From SFLA01 sp045533895 (lineage in GTDB: Bacteria > Bacillota > Clostridia > Oscillospirales > CAG-382), in the NCBI GenBank assembly GCA_045533895.1, contig JAZSIT010000191.1, positions 1 to 5,384 on the forward strand: a stretch of DNA of 5,384 bases, in the 5' to 3' direction. Made by a program: the position numbers and the translations under genes. A model generated the notes under the pieces. The model saw only the letters and a program-made list of their open reading frames with translations, made no database searches and was not told the DNA's origin. Positions 1-4,958 of the stretch are shown piece by piece. Positions within the stretch are counted from its first letter, which is position 1. Every line of letters begins with the position of its first letter.

Positions 1-1452
1 CGCGGAAACATACCGGTTAATTTTCGCGCATGGGTTTGGCAGATCGCCCGTAACAGATATAGTAATTGGGCGGCAAAAAAGCACGCAAAAACCGAATGGG
101 AGCAGTACGAAGATATAAGCGAATATGATCTTGAAAGCGAAAGCGAGAGCCCCGAAGAAAAGCTTATACAAAGCGAAACTCTTTTGCTTTTGCGCAGGGA
201 ACTTGCGTATATATCTTCGGAATACAGAACTCTTTTGGTTTCCTATTATATCGAAAACAAAAAGCTATCTGATATTGCTTCAACAGCCGGACTTCCCGTG
301 GGTACGGTTAAATCAAACCTTTTCCGCGCCCGCAAAATATTGAAAGAAGGTATGAATATGGCAAGAGAATACGGAATAAGAAGCTACAAGCCCGATGACG
401 TGCATTTTATAGCAAGTGGCAGGCTGGAGATGAATCGTCCCTGGGGTGTGGTACAGAGAAAACTGCCCAAAAATATTCTGCTCGAAGCGGACAACAACCC
501 CTCCACTTTAGAGGAATTGGCGGTCGAACTTGGCACGGCTATGCCTTATCTTGAGGAAGAAGTGGAAATTCTCAAAGACGCCACTCTCCTTAAGAAGATC
601 GGCGATAAGTATATTACAAACTTTTTTATTGCAAGCAAGGAATGTCAGACGGAAATCTACAACGCACAGCGCAGAGATTCCAAAAAACGCAGTAGCTTAC
701 TGGGTAAAATCGTCGAGGACAGTCTTGAAAAAATCCGCGCTTTGGGTGTGGCAGGACCTACCGTAAGTAATAATAACCTTAAATGGTGGCTGGCTATCCA
801 CGCAGTAGATTGCATTGTAGACACGATCCCCGATTACAGCCATCTGTACCCCGAAAAGCGTGAAAACGGCGAAACTTGGGGCTTTATGGGAATGGAAATG
901 GCTGTGCTTCCAGAAAATCTTATGGTTGGGCACAACGGATCCGGTAACGATAACGTTGAGCTTTGGTCGTACAAAGTAGGCGATTACGGCTTGTGGAACG
1001 TAATAGGCGAAATGTATGATTCTCTGCACACCGTCTTTTTAGCAGATACCATTGTTAACAAACGGAAGGTTGCTGATTTCACCTCGGCGGAAAAGAAAAT
1101 ATGGGATGCTTGTATAAACAACGTTCACGCTCACGAGGGTGAGAACGGGGAAGTAGTGCCGGATATTATTGTGGCAACCAAAGAACAGTTAGATAACATA
1201 AACGATATTCTTTTATCTCACCCCTTGGCAGAGGAATTGAAAGCAATGTTCGCACAAGTCTTTGCTGAAACAAAAGCAGTTGTCAAAAAGAGCATCAACC
1301 CCATACTTTCCCATCTTCTTGATTATTGCGCGTCTATGTTCATTCTCAATACCCGTATGATGACGGTGCACGATCTGGTGGAAACGAATATGCTTCTCAT
1401 TCCCGAAGACCCCGAAAACAGCAAAATAGGACTGTTTTTATTTATCAAATAG
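1..1452 (+). CDS. ECF-type RNA polymerase sigma factor with long C-terminal extension (5' partial)
   Basis: The reading frame is open from base 1 to the TAG at 1450-1452, giving 483 visible residues. The true start lies left of the window, so about 60 residues of sigma region 2 are probably missing. Visible residues 1-26 (FRAWVWQIARNRYSNWAAKK) match the end of sigma region 2.3-2.4, which contacts the -10 element. An acidic linker (about 34-57) follows. Residues 62-118 are a canonical region 4 helix-turn-helix (LSDIASTAGLPVGTVKSNLF, then RARKIL), which reads the -35 element. After this the protein continues for about 365 residues, although ordinary ECF factors end here. Residues about 147-212 look like a winged helix (STLEELAVELG recognition-type helices, then LLKKIGDKYITN as the wing). 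Residues 217-483 form a mixed domain with no membrane segment and no catalytic motif I recognise, including GETWGFMGMEM and LWSYKVGDYGLW. By inference the extension senses a signal or contacts DNA or a partner. No anti-sigma gene is visible. The sigma assignment is firm; the extension's function is unknown. Confidence 0.88.
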   Translation, partial: RGNIPVNFRAWVWQIARNRYSNWAAKKHAKTEWEQYEDISEYDLESESESPEEKLIQSETLLLLRRELAYISSEYRTLLVSYYIENKKLSDIASTAGLPVGTVKSNLFRARKILKEGMNMAREYGIRSYKPDDVHFIASGRLEMNRPWGVVQRKLPKNILLEADNNPSTLEELAVELGTAMPYLEEEVEILKDATLLKKIGDKYITNFFIASKECQTEIYNAQRRDSKKRSSLLGKIVEDSLEKIRALGVAGPTVSNNNLKWWLAIHAVDCIVDTIPDYSHLYPEKRENGETWGFMGMEMAVLPENLMVGHNGSGNDNVELWSYKVGDYGLWNVIGEMYDSLHTVFLADTIVNKRKVADFTSAEKKIWDACINNVHAHEGENGEVVPDIIVATKEQLDNINDILLSHPLAEELKAMFAQVFAETKAVVKKSINPILSHLLDYCASMFILNTRMMTVHDLVETNMLLIPEDPENSKIGLFLFIK

Positions 1453-1456
1453 TAGC

Positions 1457-1484
1457 AAAAAAGACCGTGTCACCACGGTCTTTT
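1457..1484. terminator. Bidirectional intrinsic terminator between convergent genes
   Basis: A perfect 11-bp stem (1459-1469 with 1474-1484) encloses a TCAC loop. Its core is GACCGTG/CACGGTC, flanked by six A on the left and four T on the right. On the plus strand it lies 4 bases after the sigma-factor stop. Read on the minus strand it has a six-U tail and lies just after the lipoprotein stop at 1493. It therefore fits termination of both convergent genes. Confidence 0.9.
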
Positions 1485-1492
1485 GCATTTTA

Positions 1493-2371
1493 CTACTGAT
1501 TAATTATATCCTTATATTCTTCGGAAAAGAATGTGAATATATTTGCGCGGCGTGCAGATGCGAAGGCGAGGAAGACCTCTGCGGTTGCGGTTTCGGAATG
1601 GTTACCGTCCTTATGCTCACCGTAGGTGCCGCCTGCGGAAAAGTTGCTCACTGCGGTGCAAAGAGCGGTGGAAATCTCGCCGTTTGCGGGAATTCCGGCA
1701 AAAATAAGCGAATTAAGAACCGCCATAGTCGCAAGAGAAGAAGATTCACCGTCGGAATCAGAAACGGTATTGTCGTTTCCGATACAGTTACCCAGATATG
1801 TGAGCAGTGCGTCGCGGCTGTTGTCATCAGCGTAATCCGAGCGATAGGCGGTAATTACGTTAAGCACCATAGCGGACACGTAAGGGTCGCACTTCAAGTC
1901 CTCGCTGTCCTTGCCCCAGCCGCCGTCTGTAAGCTGAATATCTGCAAGATGTGTCATGGCGGGAGTTATCATCTCGGGCTCGACGTCACAAGCATACAGC
2001 GCCATGAGTGCAAGGCACAGGTCAAAGGTGTGCACCTCATAAGGCGCGTGCACCGCGCTTTGCAGGGTAGGGATATAGACGGATGCATCGTAACCCTTTG
2101 CATCGTAAAGGGTTGTCAGTACGGCACAGGAAATAGCATTTGATGCGCAGGAATACAAGCTGTCGTCTGCTAAAAGGGTAATGCTGTAGTTTGCTATATC
2201 CTCCGTTTCCAAATACAAGGCGGAAATCACACGCCAATCGGATACAGGTTCGCCTGCGTAATAAGTTTTTAGCAGGGAAGTGTCTGTAATATCGGTAAAG
2301 CTCTCCGGCTCCTGGTTGCAGGAGCAAAGAAGTAACAGACACGCCAGAATAATAATAAAAATACGTTTCAT
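1493..2371 (-). CDS. Putative alpha/alpha-toroid (prenyltransferase/squalene-cyclase repeat) lipoprotein
   Basis: This encodes about 292 residues. I prefer the ATG at 2371 over the upstream in-frame TTG at 2389 because it begins a textbook lipoprotein signal: MKR, a hydrophobic run, then LCSC with the lipidated cysteine at residue 18. The Shine-Dalgarno is weak (GGTG at about -7). The mature part has repeated helical stretches with small residues. It includes QLTDGGWG (146-153), which resembles the QW motif of squalene-cyclase repeats, followed by DPYVSAMVLNVITAY (162-176), SSSLATMAVLNSLIFAG (from 211) and GGTYGEHKDGNHSETATAEV (from 247). The pattern of GG-W/Y-G followed by D/S-x-x-x-A-helix is typical of alpha/alpha toroid folds. 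I see no DXDD cyclase acid motif and no CaaX-transferase zinc site, so a surface-anchored binding or scaffold protein is more likely than an enzyme. It lies directly downstream of the rplL terminator with no convincing promoter. The family fold is probable; the function is unknown. Confidence 0.75.
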   Translation of the reverse strand: MKRIFIIILACLLLLCSCNQEPESFTDITDTSLLKTYYAGEPVSDWRVISALYLETEDIANYSITLLADDSLYSCASNAISCAVLTTLYDAKGYDASVYIPTLQSAVHAPYEVHTFDLCLALMALYACDVEPEMITPAMTHLADIQLTDGGWGKDSEDLKCDPYVSAMVLNVITAYRSDYADDNSRDALLTYLGNCIGNDNTVSDSDGESSSLATMAVLNSLIFAGIPANGEISTALCTAVSNFSAGGTYGEHKDGNHSETATAEVFLAFASARRANIFTFFSEEYKDIINQ

Positions 2372-2387
2372 AAAGCACCAAAAATTC

Positions 2388-2421
2388 AAAGAAATCCGTA
2401 GTCGTTGCCAACTACGGATTT
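2388..2421 (-). terminator. Probable intrinsic terminator of the rplJ-rplL operon
   Basis: A perfect 10-bp stem pairs 2392-2401 with 2412-2421 (AAATCCGTAG/CTACGGATTT), and a further T-A pair can extend it into the loop. On the minus strand the stem ends in AUUU and is followed by CUUUGAAUUUUU, an interrupted U tract, so termination may be leaky. Its U tract is actually better in the plus direction, where there is nothing obvious to terminate. It lies about 60 bases past the rplL stop and 17 bases before the preferred lipoprotein start. Confidence 0.7.
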
Positions 2422-2438
2422 TTCTTCAGTGAAGTTGT

Positions 2439-2466
2439 ATTATGCGCTTTTTACGGAGCGCGTAAT
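2439..2466 (-). other. Imperfect hairpin in the rplL 3' untranslated region
   Basis: On the minus strand ATTA-C-GCGCT and AGCGC-A-TAAT form a 10-position stem with a single A/C mismatch around an 8-base loop (CCGTAAAA). It starts 13 bases after the rplL stop and has no following U tract, so it is not a standard terminator. It may protect the 3' end of the transcript or be a processing site. Its right arm also contains CATAAT, a -10-like string, but no -35 lies at the proper distance. Confidence 0.5.
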
Positions 2467-2479
2467 CACGATGTACCTA

Positions 2480-2860
2480 TTACTTAATAGTAACGGTTGC
2501 GCCTTCCTCTTCAAGCTGCTTCTTGATAGCTTCTGCTTCTTCCTTGGAAACGCCGGTCTTAACTGCCTTGGGAGCGCCAACAACGATTTCCTTAGCTTCG
2601 CCGAGAGAAACGCCGGTGATTTCCTTAACAGCCTTGATAACCTTAAGCTTCTTAGCTTCGTCAAAAGAGGTGAGCTCTACGTCGAACTCGGTCTTTTCTT
2701 CTGCTGCGGGAGCTGCTTCAGCTGCGCCGCCAACTGCTGCTACTGCAACGGGAGCTGCGGATACGCCGAATTCTTCTTCAAGTGCCTTTACGAGGTCTGC
2801 AAGTTCAAGTATGGTAAGTCCCTTAACGATGTCAAGGATCTGCTGAGATTTTTCGTTCAT
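2480..2860 (-). CDS. rplL: Large-subunit ribosomal protein bL12 (L7/L12)
   Basis: The protein has 126 residues, the usual length. L7/L12 forms the flexible ribosomal stalk as dimers bound to L10 and recruits the translational GTPases (EF-Tu, EF-G, IF2, RF3). The N-terminal dimerisation domain is residues 1-32 (ILDIVKGLTILELADLVKALEE). An Ala/Pro-rich hinge follows at about 34-53. The C-terminal factor-binding domain spans 55-126, with the conserved KLKVIKAVKEITG, LGEAKEIVVGAPK and GVSKEEAEAIKKQLEE stretches and a TVTIK end. The start is the ATG at 2858-2860, preceded by GGAGG with an 8-base spacer. It is the second gene of the rplJ-rplL unit, with 87 bases between the two genes, and no rpoB follows it. 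Identification is firm. Confidence 0.99.
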   Translation of the reverse strand: MNEKSQQILDIVKGLTILELADLVKALEEEFGVSAAPVAVAAVGGAAEAAPAAEEKTEFDVELTSFDEAKKLKVIKAVKEITGVSLGEAKEIVVGAPKAVKTGVSKEEAEAIKKQLEEEGATVTIK

Positions 2861-2909
2861 TTTATAATCCTCCGAAAATAATTTTAGTGTTTTTTAATTA
2901 ATTTTGTTT

Positions 2910-2945
2910 CGCGTTTTCACGCGGTTTGTTCTTGCTTTAAGCAAG
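2910..2945 (-). other. Two small hairpins in the rplJ-rplL intergenic gap
   Basis: In the direction of transcription, the first hairpin is CTTGCT/AGCAAG (2931-2945, 6 bp, 3-base loop), starting 2 bases after the rplJ stop. The second is CGCGT-GAAA-ACGCG (2910-2923), a 5-bp stem closed by a GNRA (GAAA) tetraloop. Neither is followed by a U tract; the downstream sequence is A-rich (AAACAAAATTAATTAAAAAA). They are therefore more likely to be stabilising or processing structures than terminators. The A/U-rich stretch leading into the rplL ribosome binding site could also raise translation of L12 relative to L10. Confidence 0.55.
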
Positions 2946-2947
2946 GA

Positions 2948-3484
2948 TTATTCAGCTGCTGCTTCAGGAGCTTCTTCTGCAACAGGTGCTTCGCCGGACT
3001 TGTCGATAATAGCCTGAAGTACGTATGCGAAGCTGTAAAGGGAAGACTGAAGAGAGCCGAGCATCTTGCCGATAAGAACTTCCTTCGAAGGAGTCTTTGC
3101 AAGATCCTTAACGCCCTGTTCGTCAAGAAGGTTGCCTTCTACGAAACCTGCTTTGATAACAAAGTTGGGGTTCTTTTCTGCGAAAGTGCAGAGTATTTTT
3201 GCTGCTGCGATAGGATCGCTCTCGCTGGTTGCCATAGCGGTCATACCGGAAAGAACGTCTTTAAGAGATTCAAAGCCTACGATATCGCATGCTCTGGAAG
3301 TAAGAGTGTTCTTAACAACGCTGTACTCAACGCCTGCGTTACGAAGTTCGGTACGCAGTTTGGTATCAGCCTCAACGGTAATACCCTGGCAGTTTACGAG
3401 AACACCGCCGGCAGCATTCTTCATCTGGTCTGCGAGAGACTGGACGACTGCTTGCTTCTGCTCAAGAATTTTTGCGCTTGCCAT
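2948..3484 (-). CDS. rplJ: Large-subunit ribosomal protein uL10
   Basis: The protein has 178 residues, within the normal 165-180 range. L10 anchors the L12 dimers to the stalk base on 23S rRNA next to L11. In Firmicutes the L10-L12 complex also represses its own operon. Visible hallmarks are the N-terminal helix (ILEQKQAVVQSLADQM), GVEYSVVKNTL (51-61), the glycine-rich FVEGNLLDEQGV region (114-125), TPSKEVLIGKMLGSLQSSL (131-149), and a C-terminal helix that binds L12, ending in an Ala/Glu tail. The ATG at 3482-3484 is preceded by GGAGGTG at a 5-base spacing. The gene has its own promoter and leader (see 3518-3693) and is followed by rplL. Identification is firm. Confidence 0.99.
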   Translation of the reverse strand: MASAKILEQKQAVVQSLADQMKNAAGGVLVNCQGITVEADTKLRTELRNAGVEYSVVKNTLTSRACDIVGFESLKDVLSGMTAMATSESDPIAAAKILCTFAEKNPNFVIKAGFVEGNLLDEQGVKDLAKTPSKEVLIGKMLGSLQSSLYSFAYVLQAIIDKSGEAPVAEEAPEAAAE

Positions 3485-3507
3485 GTGTTCACCTCCATAT
3501 TAACACA
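3484..3507 (-). promoter_or_regulatory. Hairpin presenting the rplJ ribosome binding site
   Basis: TGTGTT (3507-3502) can pair with AACACA (3489-3484), leaving the 12-base loop AATATGGAGGTG, which holds the Shine-Dalgarno. The first A of the start codon is the last base of the stem. The stem is only 6 bp and mostly A-U, so its stability is marginal. It could modulate initiation or simply present the SD in a loop. The pairing is visible; any role is inference. Confidence 0.4.
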
Positions 3508-3517
3508 ACCATCGTAT

Positions 3518-3552
3518 AAAAAAGCTCCCTTGACGCGACTGCACAAGGGAGC
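3518..3552 (-). terminator. Intrinsic terminator (attenuator) upstream of rplJ
   Basis: GCTCCCTTG (3552-3544) pairs perfectly with CAAGGGAGC (3532-3524), giving a 9-bp GC-rich stem with an 11-base loop and a run of six U (3523-3518). It lies between the L10 leader core and the rplJ start, 33 bases before the ATG, so it is inside the transcript rather than at an operon end. In B. subtilis the L10-L12 complex controls rplJ-rplL by transcription termination at such a site. The same mechanism is likely here. Confidence 0.9.
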
Positions 3553-3580
3553 ATAAAAATACCATATTGAAACGGTTTTA

Positions 3581-3640
3581 TGTTTTCCTCGGCAGGCGGT
3601 TAAGACCATTATACACGCGGTGTGTGCCTACTGTCTTTGG
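3581..3640 (-). ncRNA. Ribosomal protein L10 leader
   Basis: The transcript carries the L10 leader hallmarks: AAGACAGTAGGC (3637-3626) and, after a variable hairpin region, GCCTGCCGAGG (3597-3587). G3631-C3626 pairs with G3597-C3592 to give a 6-bp helix with one G-U pair. AGACA on one side and CGAGG on the other form an asymmetric internal loop of the kink-turn type known for this family. The intervening ACACACCGCGTGT can form a small hairpin. The element sits about 20-30 bases after the predicted transcription start and upstream of an intrinsic terminator. It is expected to bind L10(L12)4 and couple stalk-protein levels to termination before rplJ. Confidence 0.88.
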
Positions 3641-3664
3641 AATATTTAGTTTTTAACCTTATGA

Positions 3665-3693
3665 ATAATACCACATAAAAGCAGTATTGTCAA
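3665..3693 (-). promoter_or_regulatory. Strong sigma-A type promoter of rplJ-rplL
   Basis: On the minus strand a perfect -35 box TTGACA (3693-3688) is separated by exactly 17 bases from TATTAT (3670-3665), a 5/6 match to the -10 consensus. Transcription should start near 3657-3659, giving a leader of about 175 bases that contains the L10 element and the attenuator. An A/T-rich tract just upstream (3698-3720) could act as an UP-like element. The promoter lies about 30 bases past the rplA stop and has no terminator in front of it, so read-through from nusG-rplK-rplA is also possible. Confidence 0.9.
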
Positions 3694-3723
3694 TAGATTA
3701 ATAAAAATTTTTTTGCTTTTTAC

Positions 3724-4413
3724 TTAGATCTTGGAAGGGTTAACCTTAACGCCGGGGCCCATGGTGGAAGCAACGGTGCAGGACTTGATGTACTGACCCT
3801 TTGCTGCTGCGGGCTTAGCCTTAATGATCGCACCGAGGAGAGCCTCGAAGTTTTCGTTAAGCTTTTCTGCGCCGAAGGATACCTTGCCGATAGGGCAGTG
3901 GATGATGTTGGTCTTATCCAGACGGTATTCGATCTTACCTGCCTTAGCTTCCTGAACTGCCTTAGCAACGTCCATAGTAACGGTGCCGGCTTTAGGGTTA
4001 GGCATAAGTCCCTTAGGACCGAGGATCTTACCGAGACGGCCGATAACACCCATCATATCGGGAGTAGCGATGATAACATCGTAATCGAACCAGTTCTCCT
4101 GCTGGATCTTTGCAACCAGATCTTCTGCGCCTACGAAATCACTTCCTGCTTCCTCTGCTGCCTTTGCCTTGTCGCCCTTAGCAAAAACGAGAGTGCGTAC
4201 CTTTTTACCGGTACCGTTGGGAAGTACGATAGCGCCGCGGATCTGCTGATCTGCGTGACGTCCGTCAAGACCCATGCGGAGATGGACTTCTACGGTTTCG
4301 TCGAATTTAGCTTTGGAATTGGAGCAGGTGAGCTGAAGAGCTTCTGCGGATTCATAAAGCTTGCTCTTATCTATAGTCTTAAGAGCGTCCTGATAATTCT
4401 TTCCTCTTTTCAT
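3724..4413 (-). CDS. rplA: Large-subunit ribosomal protein uL1
   Basis: The protein has 229 residues, the normal length. L1 forms the mobile L1 stalk that handles deacylated tRNA at the E site, and it represses its own mRNA in many bacteria. Recognised blocks are HADQQIRGAIVLPNGTGK (53-70) and the family signature around GRLGKILGPKGLMPNPKAGT (125-144) in domain II. The domain I return strand follows (KTNIIHCPIGKVSF, NENFEALLGAI, STMGPGVKV near the end). The ATG at 4411-4413 is preceded by AAGGAGGGG, which overlaps the rplK stop codon. Only 14 bases separate the genes, so translation is probably coupled. Identification is firm. Confidence 0.99.
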   Translation of the reverse strand: MKRGKNYQDALKTIDKSKLYESAEALQLTCSNSKAKFDETVEVHLRMGLDGRHADQQIRGAIVLPNGTGKKVRTLVFAKGDKAKAAEEAGSDFVGAEDLVAKIQQENWFDYDVIIATPDMMGVIGRLGKILGPKGLMPNPKAGTVTMDVAKAVQEAKAGKIEYRLDKTNIIHCPIGKVSFGAEKLNENFEALLGAIIKAKPAAAKGQYIKSCTVASTMGPGVKVNPSKI

Positions 4414-4420
4414 TGCTGTT

Positions 4421-4429
4421 CCCCTCCTT
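4421..4429 (-). promoter_or_regulatory. rplA ribosome binding site overlapping the rplK stop
   Basis: TAAGGAGGGG contains both the rplK TAA (4430-4428) and a long Shine-Dalgarno AAGGAGG(GG) for rplA, about 7 bases before its ATG. A ribosome finishing rplK covers the site, which fits translational coupling of L11 and L1. It also means that a single L1-repressor site upstream of rplK could control both genes. Confidence 0.85.
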
Positions 4430-4853
4430 AGTCAACTACCGTTACGCCCATGGAGCGTGCGGTACCTGCGATCATGCTCATCGCAGATTCGATATTTGCA
4501 GCGTTGAGGTCGGGCATCTTGGTCTCAGCGATCTTTCTGACCTGTTCCTTGGTGATGGTTGCGACCTTAGTCTTGTTGGGAACTGCAGAGCCGCTCTCGA
4601 TGTTGCAAGCCTTCTTGATGAGGACTGCAGCAGGGGGAGTCTTGGTGATGAAAGTGAAAGTACGGTCTGCGTATACGGTAATTACAACGGGTATAATGAG
4701 ACCGATATCATTCTTGGTACGCTCGTTGAAGTCTTTAGTAAATACGGGGATAGCTACGCCGTACTGACCGAGCGCAGGACCGACAGGCGGCTGAGGAGTC
4801 GCTTTGCCGGCAGGAAGCTGAAGTTTAATGTAGCCTACTACTTTTTTTGCCAT
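4428..4853 (-). CDS. rplK: Large-subunit ribosomal protein uL11
   Basis: The protein has 141 residues, the standard length. L11 binds the GTPase-associated region of 23S rRNA at the stalk base and is the site, with that RNA, of thiostrepton-class antibiotics and of the RelA stringent response. The N-terminal domain carries KLQLPAGKATPQPPVGPALGQ (10-30), with the hinge prolines that contact thiopeptides intact. GLIIPVVITVY and FTFITKTPPAAVLIKKA follow. The C-terminal RNA-binding domain ends in IAGTARSMGVTV. The 'QYGVAIPVFTKDFNERTKND' stretch (30-49) differs from the E. coli form but looks like a normal clostridial variant. The ATG at 4851-4853 has GGAGGTG upstream at about 7-8 bases. Identification is firm. 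Confidence 0.99.
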   Translation of the reverse strand: MAKKVVGYIKLQLPAGKATPQPPVGPALGQYGVAIPVFTKDFNERTKNDIGLIIPVVITVYADRTFTFITKTPPAAVLIKKACNIESGSAVPNKTKVATITKEQVRKIAETKMPDLNAANIESAMSMIAGTARSMGVTVVD

Positions 4854-4873
4854 TTTAATTACACCTCCGAAAT

Positions 4874-4908
4874 GTGGTAAATATGTCGGGAGCTTTGCTC
4901 CCTCCCAC
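4874..4908 (-). promoter_or_regulatory. Candidate L1-binding autoregulatory site upstream of rplK
   Basis: On the minus strand an outer helix GTGG (4908-4905)/CCAC (4877-4874) and an inner helix GGGAGC/GCTCCC (4902-4897 with 4893-4888, AAA loop) flank an asymmetric internal loop. The loop has 2 bases (GA) on the 5' side and 10 bases (GACATATTTA) on the 3' side. Two short helices around such an asymmetric loop, with GGUGGGAG on the left strand, is the shape L1 recognises in 23S rRNA and in rplK-rplA leaders. The right strand reads GACAU rather than the GAUG-like sequence I expect, so the match is partial. It ends 4 bases before the rplK Shine-Dalgarno region, the right place to block translation. 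The structure is visible; the assignment to L1 is from family knowledge. Confidence 0.6.
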
Positions 4909-4909
4909 C

Positions 4910-4937
4910 GAGCCTGTTCGTTCTTTTATTCAGGCTC
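4910..4937 (-). other. Hairpin between nusG and the candidate L1 site
   Basis: GAGCCTG (4937-4931) pairs perfectly with CAGGCTC (4916-4910) around a 14-base A-rich loop (AATAAAAGAACGAA). It directly abuts the candidate L1-binding structure, starts 21 bases past the nusG stop, and has no U tract. It is therefore probably not a terminator. It may be an insulating or processing structure between nusG and rplK, or an extension of the leader fold. Confidence 0.45.
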
Positions 4938-4958
4938 TACTGCTTGCGACGATATGGC

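Noticed and set aside
697..1029. A 110-residue minus-strand open frame inside the sigma-factor gene
   Set aside because: No ribosome binding site, no known motif, and it is fully within the sigma-factor coding frame.
1598..2143. A 181-residue plus-strand open frame opposite the lipoprotein gene
   Set aside because: It is Cys/His/Val-rich with no recognisable domain and no Shine-Dalgarno, and it is antisense to a gene with a clear lipoprotein signal and repeat motifs. It is a shadow frame.
2387..2389. TTG at 2389 as start of the lipoprotein, adding six residues (MNFWCF)
   Set aside because: The internal ATG at 2371 gives a standard MKR-hydrophobic-LCSC lipoprotein signal. The TTG lies in the U tract of the preceding terminator with a poor Shine-Dalgarno.
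2871..2945. Possible separate promoter for rplL in the rplJ-rplL gap
   Set aside because: TAAAAT resembles a -10 box, but the bases 17 upstream (AACAAA) do not resemble a -35 box. The gap is simply A/T-rich.
3698..3720. A/T palindrome-like run after rplA as a terminator
   Set aside because: AAAAATTTTT has no GC-rich stem and no stable loop, so it is better explained as an A/T-rich tract upstream of the promoter.
3898..4880. Plus-strand open frames of 177 and 155 residues across rplA and rplK
   Set aside because: They are antisense to firmly identified ribosomal protein genes and have low-complexity, non-protein-like composition. They are shadow frames.
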